Positions 1-6,908 of a stretch of DNA of 9,552 bases are shown one piece after another; position 1 is the first letter of the stretch; each line of letters begins with the position of its first letter. Under the pieces are notes generated by a model, which did not search any database, was not told the DNA's origin, and saw nothing but the letters and a program-made list of their open reading frames with translations. The DNA comes from an uncultured Alphaproteobacteria bacterium (GTDB lineage Bacteria; Pseudomonadota; Alphaproteobacteria; Rhizobiales; Aestuariivirgaceae): NCBI GenBank assembly GCA_937868035.1, contig CALMLK010000357.1, positions 1 through 9,552 of the forward strand. Direction: 5' to 3'. Made by a program: the position numbers and the translations under genes.

Positions 1-879
1 ACCTCCATGACCGGCTTTGCCCGCGACTCCGGCAGCCTTGGCGATTGGTCGTGGCAGTGGGAATTGAAGAGCGTGAACGGCAAGGCGCTGGACGTGCGCC
101 TGCGCCTGCCACCGGGCCTCGAACACCTGGATGCCGAAGTGCGCCAGCGCATCCAGAAAGTCATGAAGCGGGGCAACCTTCAGGTTGGCCTCAACCTGAG
201 CAACAGCAACACGCGCGAAACGGTGACGGTGAACCAGCCCTTGCTGGCAGAGCTCACGGCCATCGCGGGACGTCTGCGGGCCGAGATCAATGCGCCGCCC
301 TTGCAGGCTGAGTCCTTGCTGGCTCTGCGCGGCGTGCTGGAACCGGTGCGCAGCGAAGTTTCGGAGGAGGAAGCCGCGGCGCGCGACAGGGCGCTGGTGC
401 AGAGTTTCGAGCGCGCCCTCATCGCCTTGCAGTCGGCGCGTGCCGAGGAAGGCAAGCGGCTTCTCACCGTGTTGAAAGAGCAATTGCAGAAGGTCGCAGC
501 ACTTGCTGTGGCGGCGCGTGGCAATCCCTCCCGCACACCCGATGCCATCCGCAGACGCCTGCGTGACCAAGTGGCGCGCCTGATGGAGACGGGTGCAAAT
601 TTCGATGAGCAGCGCCTGCACCAGGAAGCCATGATGGTGGCGACGCGCAGCGACATCCAGGAGGAACTCGACAGGTTGTTCTCTCACGTGGAAGCAGCGG
701 GCGTGCTGCTGGCGGCGGGCGAGCCGGTGGGCCGCAAGTTTGATTTCCTCGCGCAGGAATTCAACCGCGAGGCCAACACGCTGTGCTCCAAGGCGATCGA
801 CAGGAGCCTCACCGCGATTGGTCTTGACCTCAAGACCGTGATCGACCAGATGCGCGAACAGGTTCAGAACATTGAGTGA
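1..879 (+). CDS. yicC: YicC family endoribonuclease / stress-induced protein, 5'-truncated by the window edge
   Basis: This is a YicC family protein. E. coli YicC is reported to be an endoribonuclease acting on small RNAs such as RyhB; its role in alphaproteobacteria is less clear. The N-terminal YicC domain opens with MTGFAR and continues with ELKSVNGKALDVRLRLP. The C-terminal DUF1732 region is unmistakable: an acidic 'DIQEELDRL' stretch, then GRKFDFLAQEFNREANTL and the ending DQMREQVQNIE. The reading frame is open to base 1, and the two codons before the ATG at 7 encode Thr-Ser. Family members usually start a few residues before MTGFAR (for example M-x-x-S-MTGFAR), so the true start is probably just outside the window and the gene is nearly complete. 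It stops at 877-879, immediately before gmk. yicC-gmk is a common alphaproteobacterial pairing, often preceded by mltG and fabF. The assignment is secure; the start is not visible. Confidence 0.96.
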   Translation, partial: TSMTGFARDSGSLGDWSWQWELKSVNGKALDVRLRLPPGLEHLDAEVRQRIQKVMKRGNLQVGLNLSNSNTRETVTVNQPLLAELTAIAGRLRAEINAPPLQAESLLALRGVLEPVRSEVSEEEAAARDRALVQSFERALIALQSARAEEGKRLLTVLKEQLQKVAALAVAARGNPSRTPDAIRRRLRDQVARLMETGANFDEQRLHQEAMMVATRSDIQEELDRLFSHVEAAGVLLAAGEPVGRKFDFLAQEFNREANTLCSKAIDRSLTAIGLDLKTVIDQMREQVQNIE

Positions 880-883
880 CGGC

Positions 884-1525
884 ATGGCCACCCTGACGCA
901 AATTCCCCGCCGCGGTCTTCTTCTCGTGATGTCGTCGCCCTCCGGTGCGGGCAAGACCACGCTGTCCCGCAAGCTGCTGGCCGCTGACAGCAACATCACC
1001 ATGTCGGTTTCAGTGACAACCCGCAAACCCCGCCCCGGCGAAGTGGATGGCAAGGATTACAGCTTCATCTCGCAGGAGCGCTTCACTGCCATGGTGGAGA
1101 AGAAGGAGCTTTTGGAGTGGGCCAACGTCTTCGGCAATTCCTACGGCACGCCCCGCGCCCCCGTGGAAGAGGCGCTGAGGGCCGGACGTGACGTGCTGTT
1201 CGACATCGACTGGCAGGGCACACAGCAACTCGCCGAGAACATGAAGGACGACCTCGTCCGCTTGTTCATCCTGCCGCCCACGGCCGATACATTGCGCGAG
1301 CGCCTGATCAAGCGGGCACAGGATTCATCCGCCGTCATCGCCAAGCGCATGGCTGAGGCAAGCCACGAGATCAGTCACTGGCCCGAATACGACTACATCA
1401 TCGTCAACGACGAGGTGGAAGAGAGTCACCGCATGGTGGTGGCCATCCTGACCGCCGAACGCCTCCGCCGCCACCGCCAGCTGGGACTGAGCGAATTCGT
1501 CCGTGCACTGACGAAAAAACTCTGA
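884..1525 (+). CDS. gmk: Guanylate kinase
   Basis: Cytosolic guanylate kinase converts GMP (and dGMP) plus ATP to GDP plus ADP, an essential step in GTP and dGTP supply. With the ATG at 884 the protein has 213 residues, normal for the family. The P-loop SPSGAGKT spans residues 18-25; the Ser in place of the first Walker A glycine is usual in alphaproteobacterial Gmk. The GMP-binding region follows with SVTTRKPRPGEVDGKDY. The 'DIDWQG' segment and the lid 'LIKRAQDSS' come next, and the C-terminal half includes 'YDYIIVNDE', typical of the family. An in-frame TTG at 872 would add four residues and overlap yicC by 8 bases. I prefer the ATG because TTG starts are rarer and the extra residues are not family-like, but neither start has a strong Shine-Dalgarno sequence. 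The gene is only 4 bases after the yicC stop, so cotranscription and translational coupling are likely. It converges with rsmA. Confidence 0.97.
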   Translation: MATLTQIPRRGLLLVMSSPSGAGKTTLSRKLLAADSNITMSVSVTTRKPRPGEVDGKDYSFISQERFTAMVEKKELLEWANVFGNSYGTPRAPVEEALRAGRDVLFDIDWQGTQQLAENMKDDLVRLFILPPTADTLRERLIKRAQDSSAVIAKRMAEASHEISHWPEYDYIIVNDEVEESHRMVVAILTAERLRRHRQLGLSEFVRALTKKL

Positions 1526-1532
1526 GACTTGG

Positions 1533-1555
1533 ATGGCCCATCTCATGCGGGCCAT
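1533..1555. terminator. Inverted repeat in the gmk/rsmA convergent gap (possible terminator)
   Basis: ATGGCCC at 1533-1539 is the exact complement of GGGCCAT at 1549-1555, giving a 7-bp stem with a 9-base loop, eight bases after the gmk stop. No T-run follows on either strand, so it is not a classic intrinsic terminator. A stem here could help end yicC-gmk transcription or protect its 3' end. The role is inferred only from position. Confidence 0.3.
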
Positions 1556-1567
1556 GGCGCTTGGAAG

Positions 1568-1585
1568 GGCAGGGCGCTCCCTGCC
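1568..1585. terminator. GC-rich hairpin at the 3' end of rsmA (possible terminator)
   Basis: GGCAGGG at 1568-1574 pairs with CCCTGCC at 1579-1585 around a CGCT tetraloop, a stable 7-bp stem that may extend by one G-T pair. It begins two bases past the rsmA stop on the minus strand, the right place for the end of the lptD-surA-pdxA-rsmA transcript, and it could serve gmk from the other side. The U-tract is missing on both strands, so its terminator activity is uncertain. Confidence 0.4.
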
Positions 1586-1587
1586 TG

Positions 1588-2418
1588 TCATGCCTGCAGG
1601 GCAAGCCGTGCAAAATCGGCCACGGTCAATTCTTCCGCCCGCGCCGTCGGCGCTATGCCCAGTGGCTCCAGCACGGCTTCGGGCACGTCGAACACCGATT
1701 TGAGGCTTTGCCGCAGCATCTTCCGGCGCTGGCCGAAAGCCGCCGCTGTCACCCGTTCGAGTGTCTTGACGTTGCAGGCAATGGCCGGGACAACGGGCAG
1801 AAGTTGCACGATGGATGACGTCACCTTGGGCGGCGGCGTGAAGGCGCTGCGGTGCACGTCGAACATCTTGTGAACCGTGCAGCGCCACTGGCACAGCACG
1901 GTCAATCGCCCGTAATGCTCAGACCCGGGTGCAGCGGCAATGCGGTCAGCCACTTCCTTCTGGAACATCAGCGTCAGGGATGAGAACCACGGCGGCCATG
2001 GGCCTTCCGTCAACCACCCGGTCAACAGCGGCGTCCCGATATTATAGGGCAGGTTGGCGACGATCTTGGCGGGACCATGGACGGTGGACGCCCAGTCCAC
2101 CGCCAGCGCATCACCCGCGATCACCGTGAGACGCCCTGGATAGGCCGCCTCGATCTCCACAAGCGCAGCGAGGGCACGCTGATCCCGCTCCACCGCGATC
2201 ACCTTCTTCGCGCCCTCCATCAGGAGCGCACGTGTAAGGCCGCCAGGCCCCGGTCCGATTTCGACGATCGTGAAACCCTCGAAGGGTGCCGCTGTCCGCG
2301 CAATGCGGCGCGTGAGGTTCAGGTCGAACAGAAAATTCTGGCCGAGTGATTTTTTGGCGGCGAGTCCGTGGGCCTCGATCACCTCGCGGAGCGGCGGCAA
2401 GCCGTCGTCGGTCGTCAT
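1588..2418 (-). CDS. rsmA: 16S rRNA (adenine(1518)-N(6)/adenine(1519)-N(6))-dimethyltransferase RsmA (KsgA)
   Basis: RsmA dimethylates two adjacent adenosines in the 3'-terminal hairpin of 16S rRNA using S-adenosylmethionine, a late checkpoint of 30S assembly; its loss gives kasugamycin resistance. The 276-residue product has the usual family length. Visible features in order: the N-terminal KKSLGQNFL signature (residues 22-30), SAM-binding motif I EIGPGPGG (53-60), an acidic motif II 'VIAVERD' ending near residue 79, the 'GDAL' motif near 102-105, the catalytic NLPY (122-125), the [12 protein letters not shown] segment (193-204) and the C-terminal [14 protein letters not shown] (227-240), all hallmarks of RsmA/KsgA. 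Its ATG overlaps the pdxA stop in an ATGA arrangement (2415-2418), so translational coupling is likely. It is the last gene of the minus-strand cluster; the apaG and apaH genes that follow it in E. coli are not present. Confidence 0.98.
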   Translation of the reverse strand: MTTDDGLPPLREVIEAHGLAAKKSLGQNFLFDLNLTRRIARTAAPFEGFTIVEIGPGPGGLTRALLMEGAKKVIAVERDQRALAALVEIEAAYPGRLTVIAGDALAVDWASTVHGPAKIVANLPYNIGTPLLTGWLTEGPWPPWFSSLTLMFQKEVADRIAAAPGSEHYGRLTVLCQWRCTVHKMFDVHRSAFTPPPKVTSSIVQLLPVVPAIACNVKTLERVTAAAFGQRRKMLRQSLKSVFDVPEAVLEPLGIAPTARAEELTVADFARLALQA

Positions 2419-3428
2419 GGCTGCTGGCTATGTCGCGCCATGTCGCGCGCGAGCGTGAGGGCAGCGATCAGGCTTTCGGCATGGGCGGTGCCTGTGCCCG
2501 CAAGCCCCAGCGCCGTTCCGTGGTCCGGCGAGGTGCGGATGAAGGGCAGGCCCAGCGTCACGTTCACGCCGCCGTGGAAATCCAGCGTCTTCACCGGGAT
2601 CAGCGCCTGGTCGTGATACATGCAGAGTATGGCGTCATAGCGCGCCCGCTCCTGCGGGAAGAAGGCGGTATCGGCGGGAAGCGGTCCCCGCACGTCCAAT
2701 CCGTCCTGCTTCAGGCGGACGATGGCGGGAATGATGATGTCGATCTCCTCGCGTCCCATGGCGCCGTTCTCGCCCGCATGGGGATTGAGGCCCGTGACGG
2801 CGATGCGCGGCGCTGCGATGCCGAACTGCGTCTTTAATGCGTCATGTACCACGCGCGCCTGCGCCATGATGGCCTCGCCGCTGAGGTGCTTCGGCACATC
2901 CTTGAGTGCGATGTGCACCGTCACGGGGACGGCGCGCAGTCCGCCGCCCACCAGCATCATCACTTCATGCACCACATGCCCACGTTGCTGCGCCAGATGG
3001 GCGAGGTAGTCCGTGTGGCCCTGGTGCGTGAAGCCGGCAGCGTACAGCGCTTCCTTCTGGATCGGGCACGTGACCATTCCTGACGCAGCGCCGGACATGC
3101 AGGCCTCCACCGCTTCATCGATGGCCGCGATCACCCACGGCGCCGTCTCCGGGCGAAATGCACCGCAAACCGGTTGTACCGCCAGGGGACGGTGGAGAAT
3201 GGGAAGCGCGCTGGAAAAGCAGGTGGGCGCCTCAGCAAGCGACGAAACCTTGCGGACGGCAACAGGTACATGGGCCGCCGCACAGCGCTGTTGCAGCAGG
3301 TCCGCATCGCCAATGAGGCAGAAGGCAAGCGTGGCATCGTGGCGGAGCGCAGCCCAGGCTTTCGCCGCGATTTCAGGCCCAACACCACCGGGCTCACCCG
3401 GGGTCAGGACAAGCGGCTTATTCGGCAT
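2415..3428 (-). CDS. pdxA: 4-hydroxythreonine-4-phosphate dehydrogenase PdxA
   Basis: PdxA is an NAD-dependent, metal-requiring cytosolic dehydrogenase of the DXP-dependent pyridoxal phosphate pathway. It oxidises 4-phosphohydroxy-L-threonine, and the product is condensed with DXP by PdxJ. The 337-residue protein has the family opening '[13 protein letters not shown]' (residues 8-20) and the substrate-binding 'GHTDYLA' (137-143). The three histidines that bind the divalent metal are intact: His172 (VTVHIAL), His217 (NPHAGE) and His272 (MYHDQ), with the same spacing as His166, His211 and His266 of the E. coli enzyme. The C-terminal 'TSPDHGTA' segment is also typical. The ATG at 3426-3428 lies inside the last codons of surA (11-base overlap), and the stop overlaps the rsmA start by 4 bases, so it should be cotranslated with both. 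No strong Shine-Dalgarno is visible. Its place between surA and rsmA matches E. coli. Confidence 0.98.
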   Translation of the reverse strand: MPNKPLVLTPGEPGGVGPEIAAKAWAALRHDATLAFCLIGDADLLQQRCAAAHVPVAVRKVSSLAEAPTCFSSALPILHRPLAVQPVCGAFRPETAPWVIAAIDEAVEACMSGAASGMVTCPIQKEALYAAGFTHQGHTDYLAHLAQQRGHVVHEVMMLVGGGLRAVPVTVHIALKDVPKHLSGEAIMAQARVVHDALKTQFGIAAPRIAVTGLNPHAGENGAMGREEIDIIIPAIVRLKQDGLDVRGPLPADTAFFPQERARYDAILCMYHDQALIPVKTLDFHGGVNVTLGLPFIRTSPDHGTALGLAGTGTAHAESLIAALTLARDMARHSQQP

Positions 3429-4395
3429 ACGACGGATCGCGGTATTCGATCAGCAGGCCCTTGCGCATCATCGCGCTGTATTTGGCTTCAATGCCGTCAT
3501 ACTTCTCGTTCACCAGCGCGGCCTTGATCTGGTCGCGGGTTGGCATCTGCGCCTTGGGCATGGGCGGCGTGATCTTGCGCGACCCGCAATAGCCCCAAAG
3601 CTGCAAACCCTTGGGCGAGCGGAACGGGCCGATGGCCTTGCCGGGACCGGCCTTGGCGAATTCTTTCTTCAACTGCGGCGGCACCCGGCGGCCATCCGCC
3701 TCGATCTTCTTGCCCACCTTCACGTTGAAGATGCCGGAGGCGGCAGAGCGCGCCGAGCCACAGCCCTTGAAGCGTGAAGCATAGAGCGCAACGTCGGCCG
3801 CACGCGCCTGCAACAGGTCCGGGCTGTCCACCGGGAAACTGATTTCGAGAATTTCCATCACGGTCACGGGTTGCATGCGCGGATCAGCCTTGATCTTTGC
3901 CAATTGCCTGTTCACGTCCGACTTGATGGTCGCCATCTTGGCATCCACGTCTTCTTCGCTGACCTGCACGCGTTCCTTGTACTTGCCGTTGAGCAGGCGG
4001 CCGAAGGCAATCTGGGCCGAGAGATATTGGCGCAGCACGCTCATGGAGACGCCTTGCGCCTTGAGTTTGCCCTTGAGGCCGGCCGCGTCCGTCTTCAGGC
4101 CTTGTGCCACTTTGTCGAGCCGCTCGTCGACATCCTTGTCGCTTGCGTCGGCCTTGTACTTCTTCGCCTCTTCGATCTTGGCGATGTCATTGATGATGGC
4201 ATTGAGCGCCTGCTTGCGAGACAGCTTCGCGCCGCCCGCCATCAGCTTCCACATGTTGATGCGCGCATCCACGTCGAAACTGGTGATCGGCTGGTCGTTG
4301 ACGGTGACGAGAACCTTCTGGTCCTGTGCAACGGCGGCTGCCGCCGTCAGGCACAGGGCAAAGGTCATCAGAAGCATGCGAAGAGTGCGGCTCAT
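3418..4395 (-). CDS. surA: SurA-like periplasmic chaperone / peptidyl-prolyl isomerase
   Basis: This is a SurA N-domain protein that should guide unfolded outer-membrane proteins through the periplasm. The 325-residue precursor starts with a Sec signal peptide: a basic n-region, the hydrophobic LLMTFALCLTAAAAV and a likely AVA/Q cleavage after residue 23. The mature N-terminus 'VLVTVNDQPITSFDVDARI' is the classic SurA opening, followed by a helical chaperone region to about residue 170. Residues 176-275 look like a single, diverged parvulin domain (IL-EISFPV near 182, a GPFRSPKG turn near 256-263, then a strand ending in WGYCGSR). The canonical two-parvulin layout and length (about 430 residues) of E. 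coli SurA are absent, as is usual in alphaproteobacteria, and isomerase activity is doubtful. Mature cysteines are Cys212 and Cys270. It lies 20 bases after lptD and overlaps pdxA; this position supports the SurA assignment. Confidence 0.9.
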   Translation of the reverse strand: MSRTLRMLLMTFALCLTAAAAVAQDQKVLVTVNDQPITSFDVDARINMWKLMAGGAKLSRKQALNAIINDIAKIEEAKKYKADASDKDVDERLDKVAQGLKTDAAGLKGKLKAQGVSMSVLRQYLSAQIAFGRLLNGKYKERVQVSEEDVDAKMATIKSDVNRQLAKIKADPRMQPVTVMEILEISFPVDSPDLLQARAADVALYASRFKGCGSARSAASGIFNVKVGKKIEADGRRVPPQLKKEFAKAGPGKAIGPFRSPKGLQLWGYCGSRKITPPMPKAQMPTRDQIKAALVNEKYDGIEAKYSAMMRKGLLIEYRDPSYAE

Positions 4396-4415
4396 CAGCG
4401 GGTCCGGAAGGGAGT

Positions 4416-6683
4416 TCAGAAACCTGCCGACACGCTGGTGCCGCCAAGTGTGGCGAGATCAATCGACATCATGATGCGGTGATCCGTTTGATTGGTCGTG
4501 TCATCGTCCTTGCCCGTGTAGGCAACCTTGAAGTTCATGCACTGGCAATCGAACTCCAGGCCAATCGTGCGCCAGTCCACATCTGACGTTTCGATGTCGT
4601 AGCGCGCGCCGCCGAAGAGATACCAGCCGTCCTTCAGGCCGATACGGGCATTGGCCTGAACCCACTGTTCATCCAGCAAACGGCCATAGGCCGGTTCCTG
4701 GTTGATGAAGGCATAGGCGATGTCGGCTGAAAAATCGTCCAAAGTGAGGCTGGCCAGCGCCTCCTGCCGGTTGATGCGCGAAAGATCTTCCTCAGCCCGG
4801 ATTTCATAGCTCAGGTTGAGTTCATCCCAGGGTTGGAAGGTGAGGGCGCCCACCAGGTCGGATTGGCTGCCCTCGAGGCCGGATCCCGTGACAAAGCTGT
4901 TTTCACCGGCGATATGGAAAGATTCGCCGGCGCTGGCCCGCACGAAGCCGCCATTGGCCCCGAGGAACGAATAGGTGATGCCCGCATTGGCCCGCGTGCC
5001 GCCTTCATAGCGGTCAAGCCCGGTGAAGCGGTCTTCCAGGAACAGGCTGGTATGATCGAAGTTCAGCGTGATGGCATCTTCGTTGCCGATGCTTGCCGTG
5101 TCGGTTTCGTCCGTTGCCGCAACGATCTGGAACACGGGCGAGAAGATGCTCTGGCCGTAGGCATAGTTTGCCATGAACGGATAACGCATGTCGAAACCGG
5201 CCGAAGGCAGCACCCGCGCCACCGTCTCGTCGTTGTCATCGGCACCGGGCACATTCTCGTTGAAGGTCACGTCGCTGCGCACGCGCGCGAAGGGCGTCAT
5301 CACCAGACCCGCATCGCTGATCATCTGGCGCTGCCAGCGCATCTCGCCCACTGCGCGTGTTTGCTGCGTGCCGTGGTCCACGTCCGTGAAGGGCGTATCC
5401 GCATCATTGCGCCAGAGTGCGTAGCTGCTCCACTTGAAGCTCAACTCGCCACCCAGAATTTGGTCGCCGAAGAATGTTTCGCCCGACACATAGGGCAGCG
5501 ACGGCAGCGTGTCCTGGCTGATCTCGTCAGACAGCGACTGGAAGTTCATGACCTGCGCATTGACGTAGGTGCGATCCCAGAGTCCGCGCACATGCCCATC
5601 GCTCTGCGCAATGTCACGGTCGTCAAAATCATATTCGTCGAGGAATTCCTTGTCGCTGGTGGCCGTGCCATCCCAGCCCCAGGACCAGCGGTCGTTCAGT
5701 GCAAACTCGCCGCGCGAACGCACTGCGCCACGCCAGTCGGACTTGTCGGACGTCTCGCCGGGGCTCAGCTGATACACGCCGTAGCCGCGGATGTTGTATT
5801 GGCCAGAAGCGAGACGGTGCCGCCATTCCACGTCCGCCACCGGGCCTTGCTTGGTGGTGAGCCGCGGCCGCAGCGTGAGATCGCTGTTGGGCGCCGTCAC
5901 GATGAAATAGGGCGTCTCCACGCCAAGGCCGTAGGCATGGCCATGCACGAATTTCGGTGCAAGGAATCCTGTCTTGCGCTTGACGGAAGGGTCGGGGTGC
6001 GACCAGTGCGGCACCTGCACCACCGTGTGCCCGGCAATGCGCAGGCGCGGATTCGTGTGATGCAGCATGTGTTCCTTGCTGTCATGCACCGTTTCATCCG
6101 AGCGCAGTTCCCACAGCGGCTCGCCGTTTTTCGTGTGGCAATCGTAACAGGCGGTGTAGCTCGCATCCTCGAAGATCGAGATGCCGTCGGCCTGGCGGCG
6201 CGCATAGCGCGCGGTGATGGTCACGTTGTTGGTGAGCAGCGCCTTCACATGGGCGGCGAAGGCTTCCTTGAACCGGTTGCGCAACTCAAGGGTGGCCGCC
6301 GTCATCACGTTGCCGTTCGGCTCTCGCAATTCCACCGATCCGTTTGCCTTGAAGGCCCCGGTCTTCTCGTTGAAGCTCACCTTGCTGGCGTTGAGGACGT
6401 AGGGTCCGTAAATGATCCGTACACTGCCTTCCGCCGTCGCAATCTTGGTACGGGGATCATAGGTCACGCGGGCGGCAGAGAAGTTCGCGGGTGTGCCGGC
6501 GGCTGGTTCCTGCGTAACCGGTTTGATGAAGGGCAGCTCTTCGATGGCCTGCGCAGAAGAGGTGAAGACGGTGGTTGCAAGCACCACACATGCGCTGGCC
6601 GCGCTCCGGAGCAGAAGAGCCCGGAGGTCCGTCAGGTCAACCTGAGGGGCCAAAGATTTGCGCAACACCGAGTTCCCAGCCAT
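4416..6683 (-). CDS. lptD: LPS-assembly protein LptD (OstA/Imp), outer membrane
   Basis: LptD is the outer-membrane barrel that, with the lipoprotein LptE, inserts lipopolysaccharide into the outer leaflet at the end of the Lpt bridge. The 755-residue precursor has a long n-region, a hydrophobic segment (about residues 27-40) and a probable SAQA/I cleavage after residue 46. An LptA-like beta-jellyroll (OstA_N) follows at about 70-165, with 'ARVTYDPRTKIATAEGSV' as its first repeat. The LptD-specific junction 'HWSHPDPSVKRKTGFLAPKF' comes at about 226-245, and the rest is alternating beta-barrel strands to the C-terminal phenylalanine. Cysteines of the mature protein are Cys179 and Cys182 (CYDC) near the end of the periplasmic domain and Cys713 and Cys715 (CQC) near the C-terminus, which could form the inter-domain disulfides known to activate E. 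coli LptD. It heads the lptD-surA-pdxA-rsmA cluster. The ATG at 6681-6683 has no clear Shine-Dalgarno. Confidence 0.97.
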   Translation of the reverse strand: MAGNSVLRKSLAPQVDLTDLRALLLRSAASACVVLATTVFTSSAQAIEELPFIKPVTQEPAAGTPANFSAARVTYDPRTKIATAEGSVRIIYGPYVLNASKVSFNEKTGAFKANGSVELREPNGNVMTAATLELRNRFKEAFAAHVKALLTNNVTITARYARRQADGISIFEDASYTACYDCHTKNGEPLWELRSDETVHDSKEHMLHHTNPRLRIAGHTVVQVPHWSHPDPSVKRKTGFLAPKFVHGHAYGLGVETPYFIVTAPNSDLTLRPRLTTKQGPVADVEWRHRLASGQYNIRGYGVYQLSPGETSDKSDWRGAVRSRGEFALNDRWSWGWDGTATSDKEFLDEYDFDDRDIAQSDGHVRGLWDRTYVNAQVMNFQSLSDEISQDTLPSLPYVSGETFFGDQILGGELSFKWSSYALWRNDADTPFTDVDHGTQQTRAVGEMRWQRQMISDAGLVMTPFARVRSDVTFNENVPGADDNDETVARVLPSAGFDMRYPFMANYAYGQSIFSPVFQIVAATDETDTASIGNEDAITLNFDHTSLFLEDRFTGLDRYEGGTRANAGITYSFLGANGGFVRASAGESFHIAGENSFVTGSGLEGSQSDLVGALTFQPWDELNLSYEIRAEEDLSRINRQEALASLTLDDFSADIAYAFINQEPAYGRLLDEQWVQANARIGLKDGWYLFGGARYDIETSDVDWRTIGLEFDCQCMNFKVAYTGKDDDTTNQTDHRIMMSIDLATLGGTSVSAGF

Positions 6684-6693
6684 TCACGAACAG

Positions 6694-6729
6694 TTACAAA
6701 GTATTAACGGATTTCCCCCCCGTGGGGAA
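6694..6729 (-). promoter_or_regulatory. Candidate lptD operon promoter
   Basis: Reading the minus strand, TTCCCC (plus 6724-6729) is followed after exactly 17 bases by TAATAC (plus 6701-6706), a weak sigma-70-like pair, each hexamer matching 3 of 6 consensus positions. A start about 7 bases further on would leave a leader of only about 10 bases before the lptD ATG, which fits the lack of a visible ribosome binding site. This is inferred from spacing alone and is weak. Confidence 0.25.
6713..6729. promoter_or_regulatory. Perfect inverted repeat TTCCCC-N5-GGGGAA upstream of lptD (possible operator)
   Basis: TTCCCC at 6713-6718 and GGGGAA at 6724-6729 form a perfect 6-bp dyad separated by CCCGT, with one further T-G pair possible outside it. 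It lies 30-46 bases upstream of the lptD ATG and would cover the candidate -35 region, a natural place for a repressor or activator. I recognise no specific regulator for this motif. It includes a run of seven C (6715-6721) in an otherwise mixed sequence. Confidence 0.35.
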
Positions 6730-6853
6730 GCGCGGAATTGTGGTGGGATAACGTGGGCGTGGGGCGGCGTCATGGCCCGATTGGGGCAGCGCACGAACGT
6801 GGTTAACCCTTTGCGACCCACCCCTGCAAGGCGGCTCGGTTGCCGTTCGCTGC

Positions 6854-6875
6854 TCGCCCCGCTAAGCCGGGGTGA
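6854..6875 (+). promoter_or_regulatory. GC-rich hairpin in the pepA leader
   Basis: TCGCCCCG at 6854-6861 pairs with CGGGGTGA at 6868-6875 (eight pairs, one of them G-T) around the loop CTAAGC. It ends 33 bases before the pepA ATG. No T-run follows, so it is not a standard terminator. It could be part of the untranslated leader, a remnant of a dispersed repeat, or a protein-binding dyad. Its function is unknown. Confidence 0.3.
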
Positions 6876-6908
6876 CGACAGAATCCTCCTGACCCTGGAA
6901 AATCTCCC

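Larger units (their letters stand above)
6684..6908. other. Divergent intergenic region lptD/pepA (225 bases)
   Basis: This is the only sizeable non-coding stretch and must carry the start signals for both the lptD cluster (leftward) and pepA-holC (rightward). It holds the TTCCCC/GGGGAA dyad near lptD, a GGTTAACC palindrome at 6801-6808, a GC-rich hairpin at 6854-6875 and one GANTC site (GAATC, 6881-6885), the CcrM methylation target in alphaproteobacteria. I see no convincing sigma-70 promoter for pepA; weak pairs such as TTGCCG (6840-6845) with TAAGCC (6863-6868), 17 bases apart, are possible. No RNA gene or riboswitch is recognisable. Confidence 0.6.

Noticed and set aside
4833..6707. A 624-codon plus-strand ORF running antisense to nearly all of lptD.
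   Set aside because: It mirrors the lptD frame in GC-rich DNA where stops are rare, is rich in Arg, His, Ala and Gly with no recognisable domain, and lptD on the other strand is a certain gene.
6734..6752. A lac-operator-like string: GGAATTGTG, three bases, GGATAAC, matching lacO1 at 16 of 19 positions with the same spacing.
   Set aside because: The right outer arm (AATT) of the operator is missing, the site has no dyad symmetry of its own, and no lacI or sugar gene is near. Chance resemblance is most likely, though a LacI-family regulator elsewhere cannot be excluded.
6801..6808. GGTTAACC palindrome as a CtrA site.
   Set aside because: CtrA sites need TTAA-N7-TTAA; only a half site is present here, with no second half at the right spacing.
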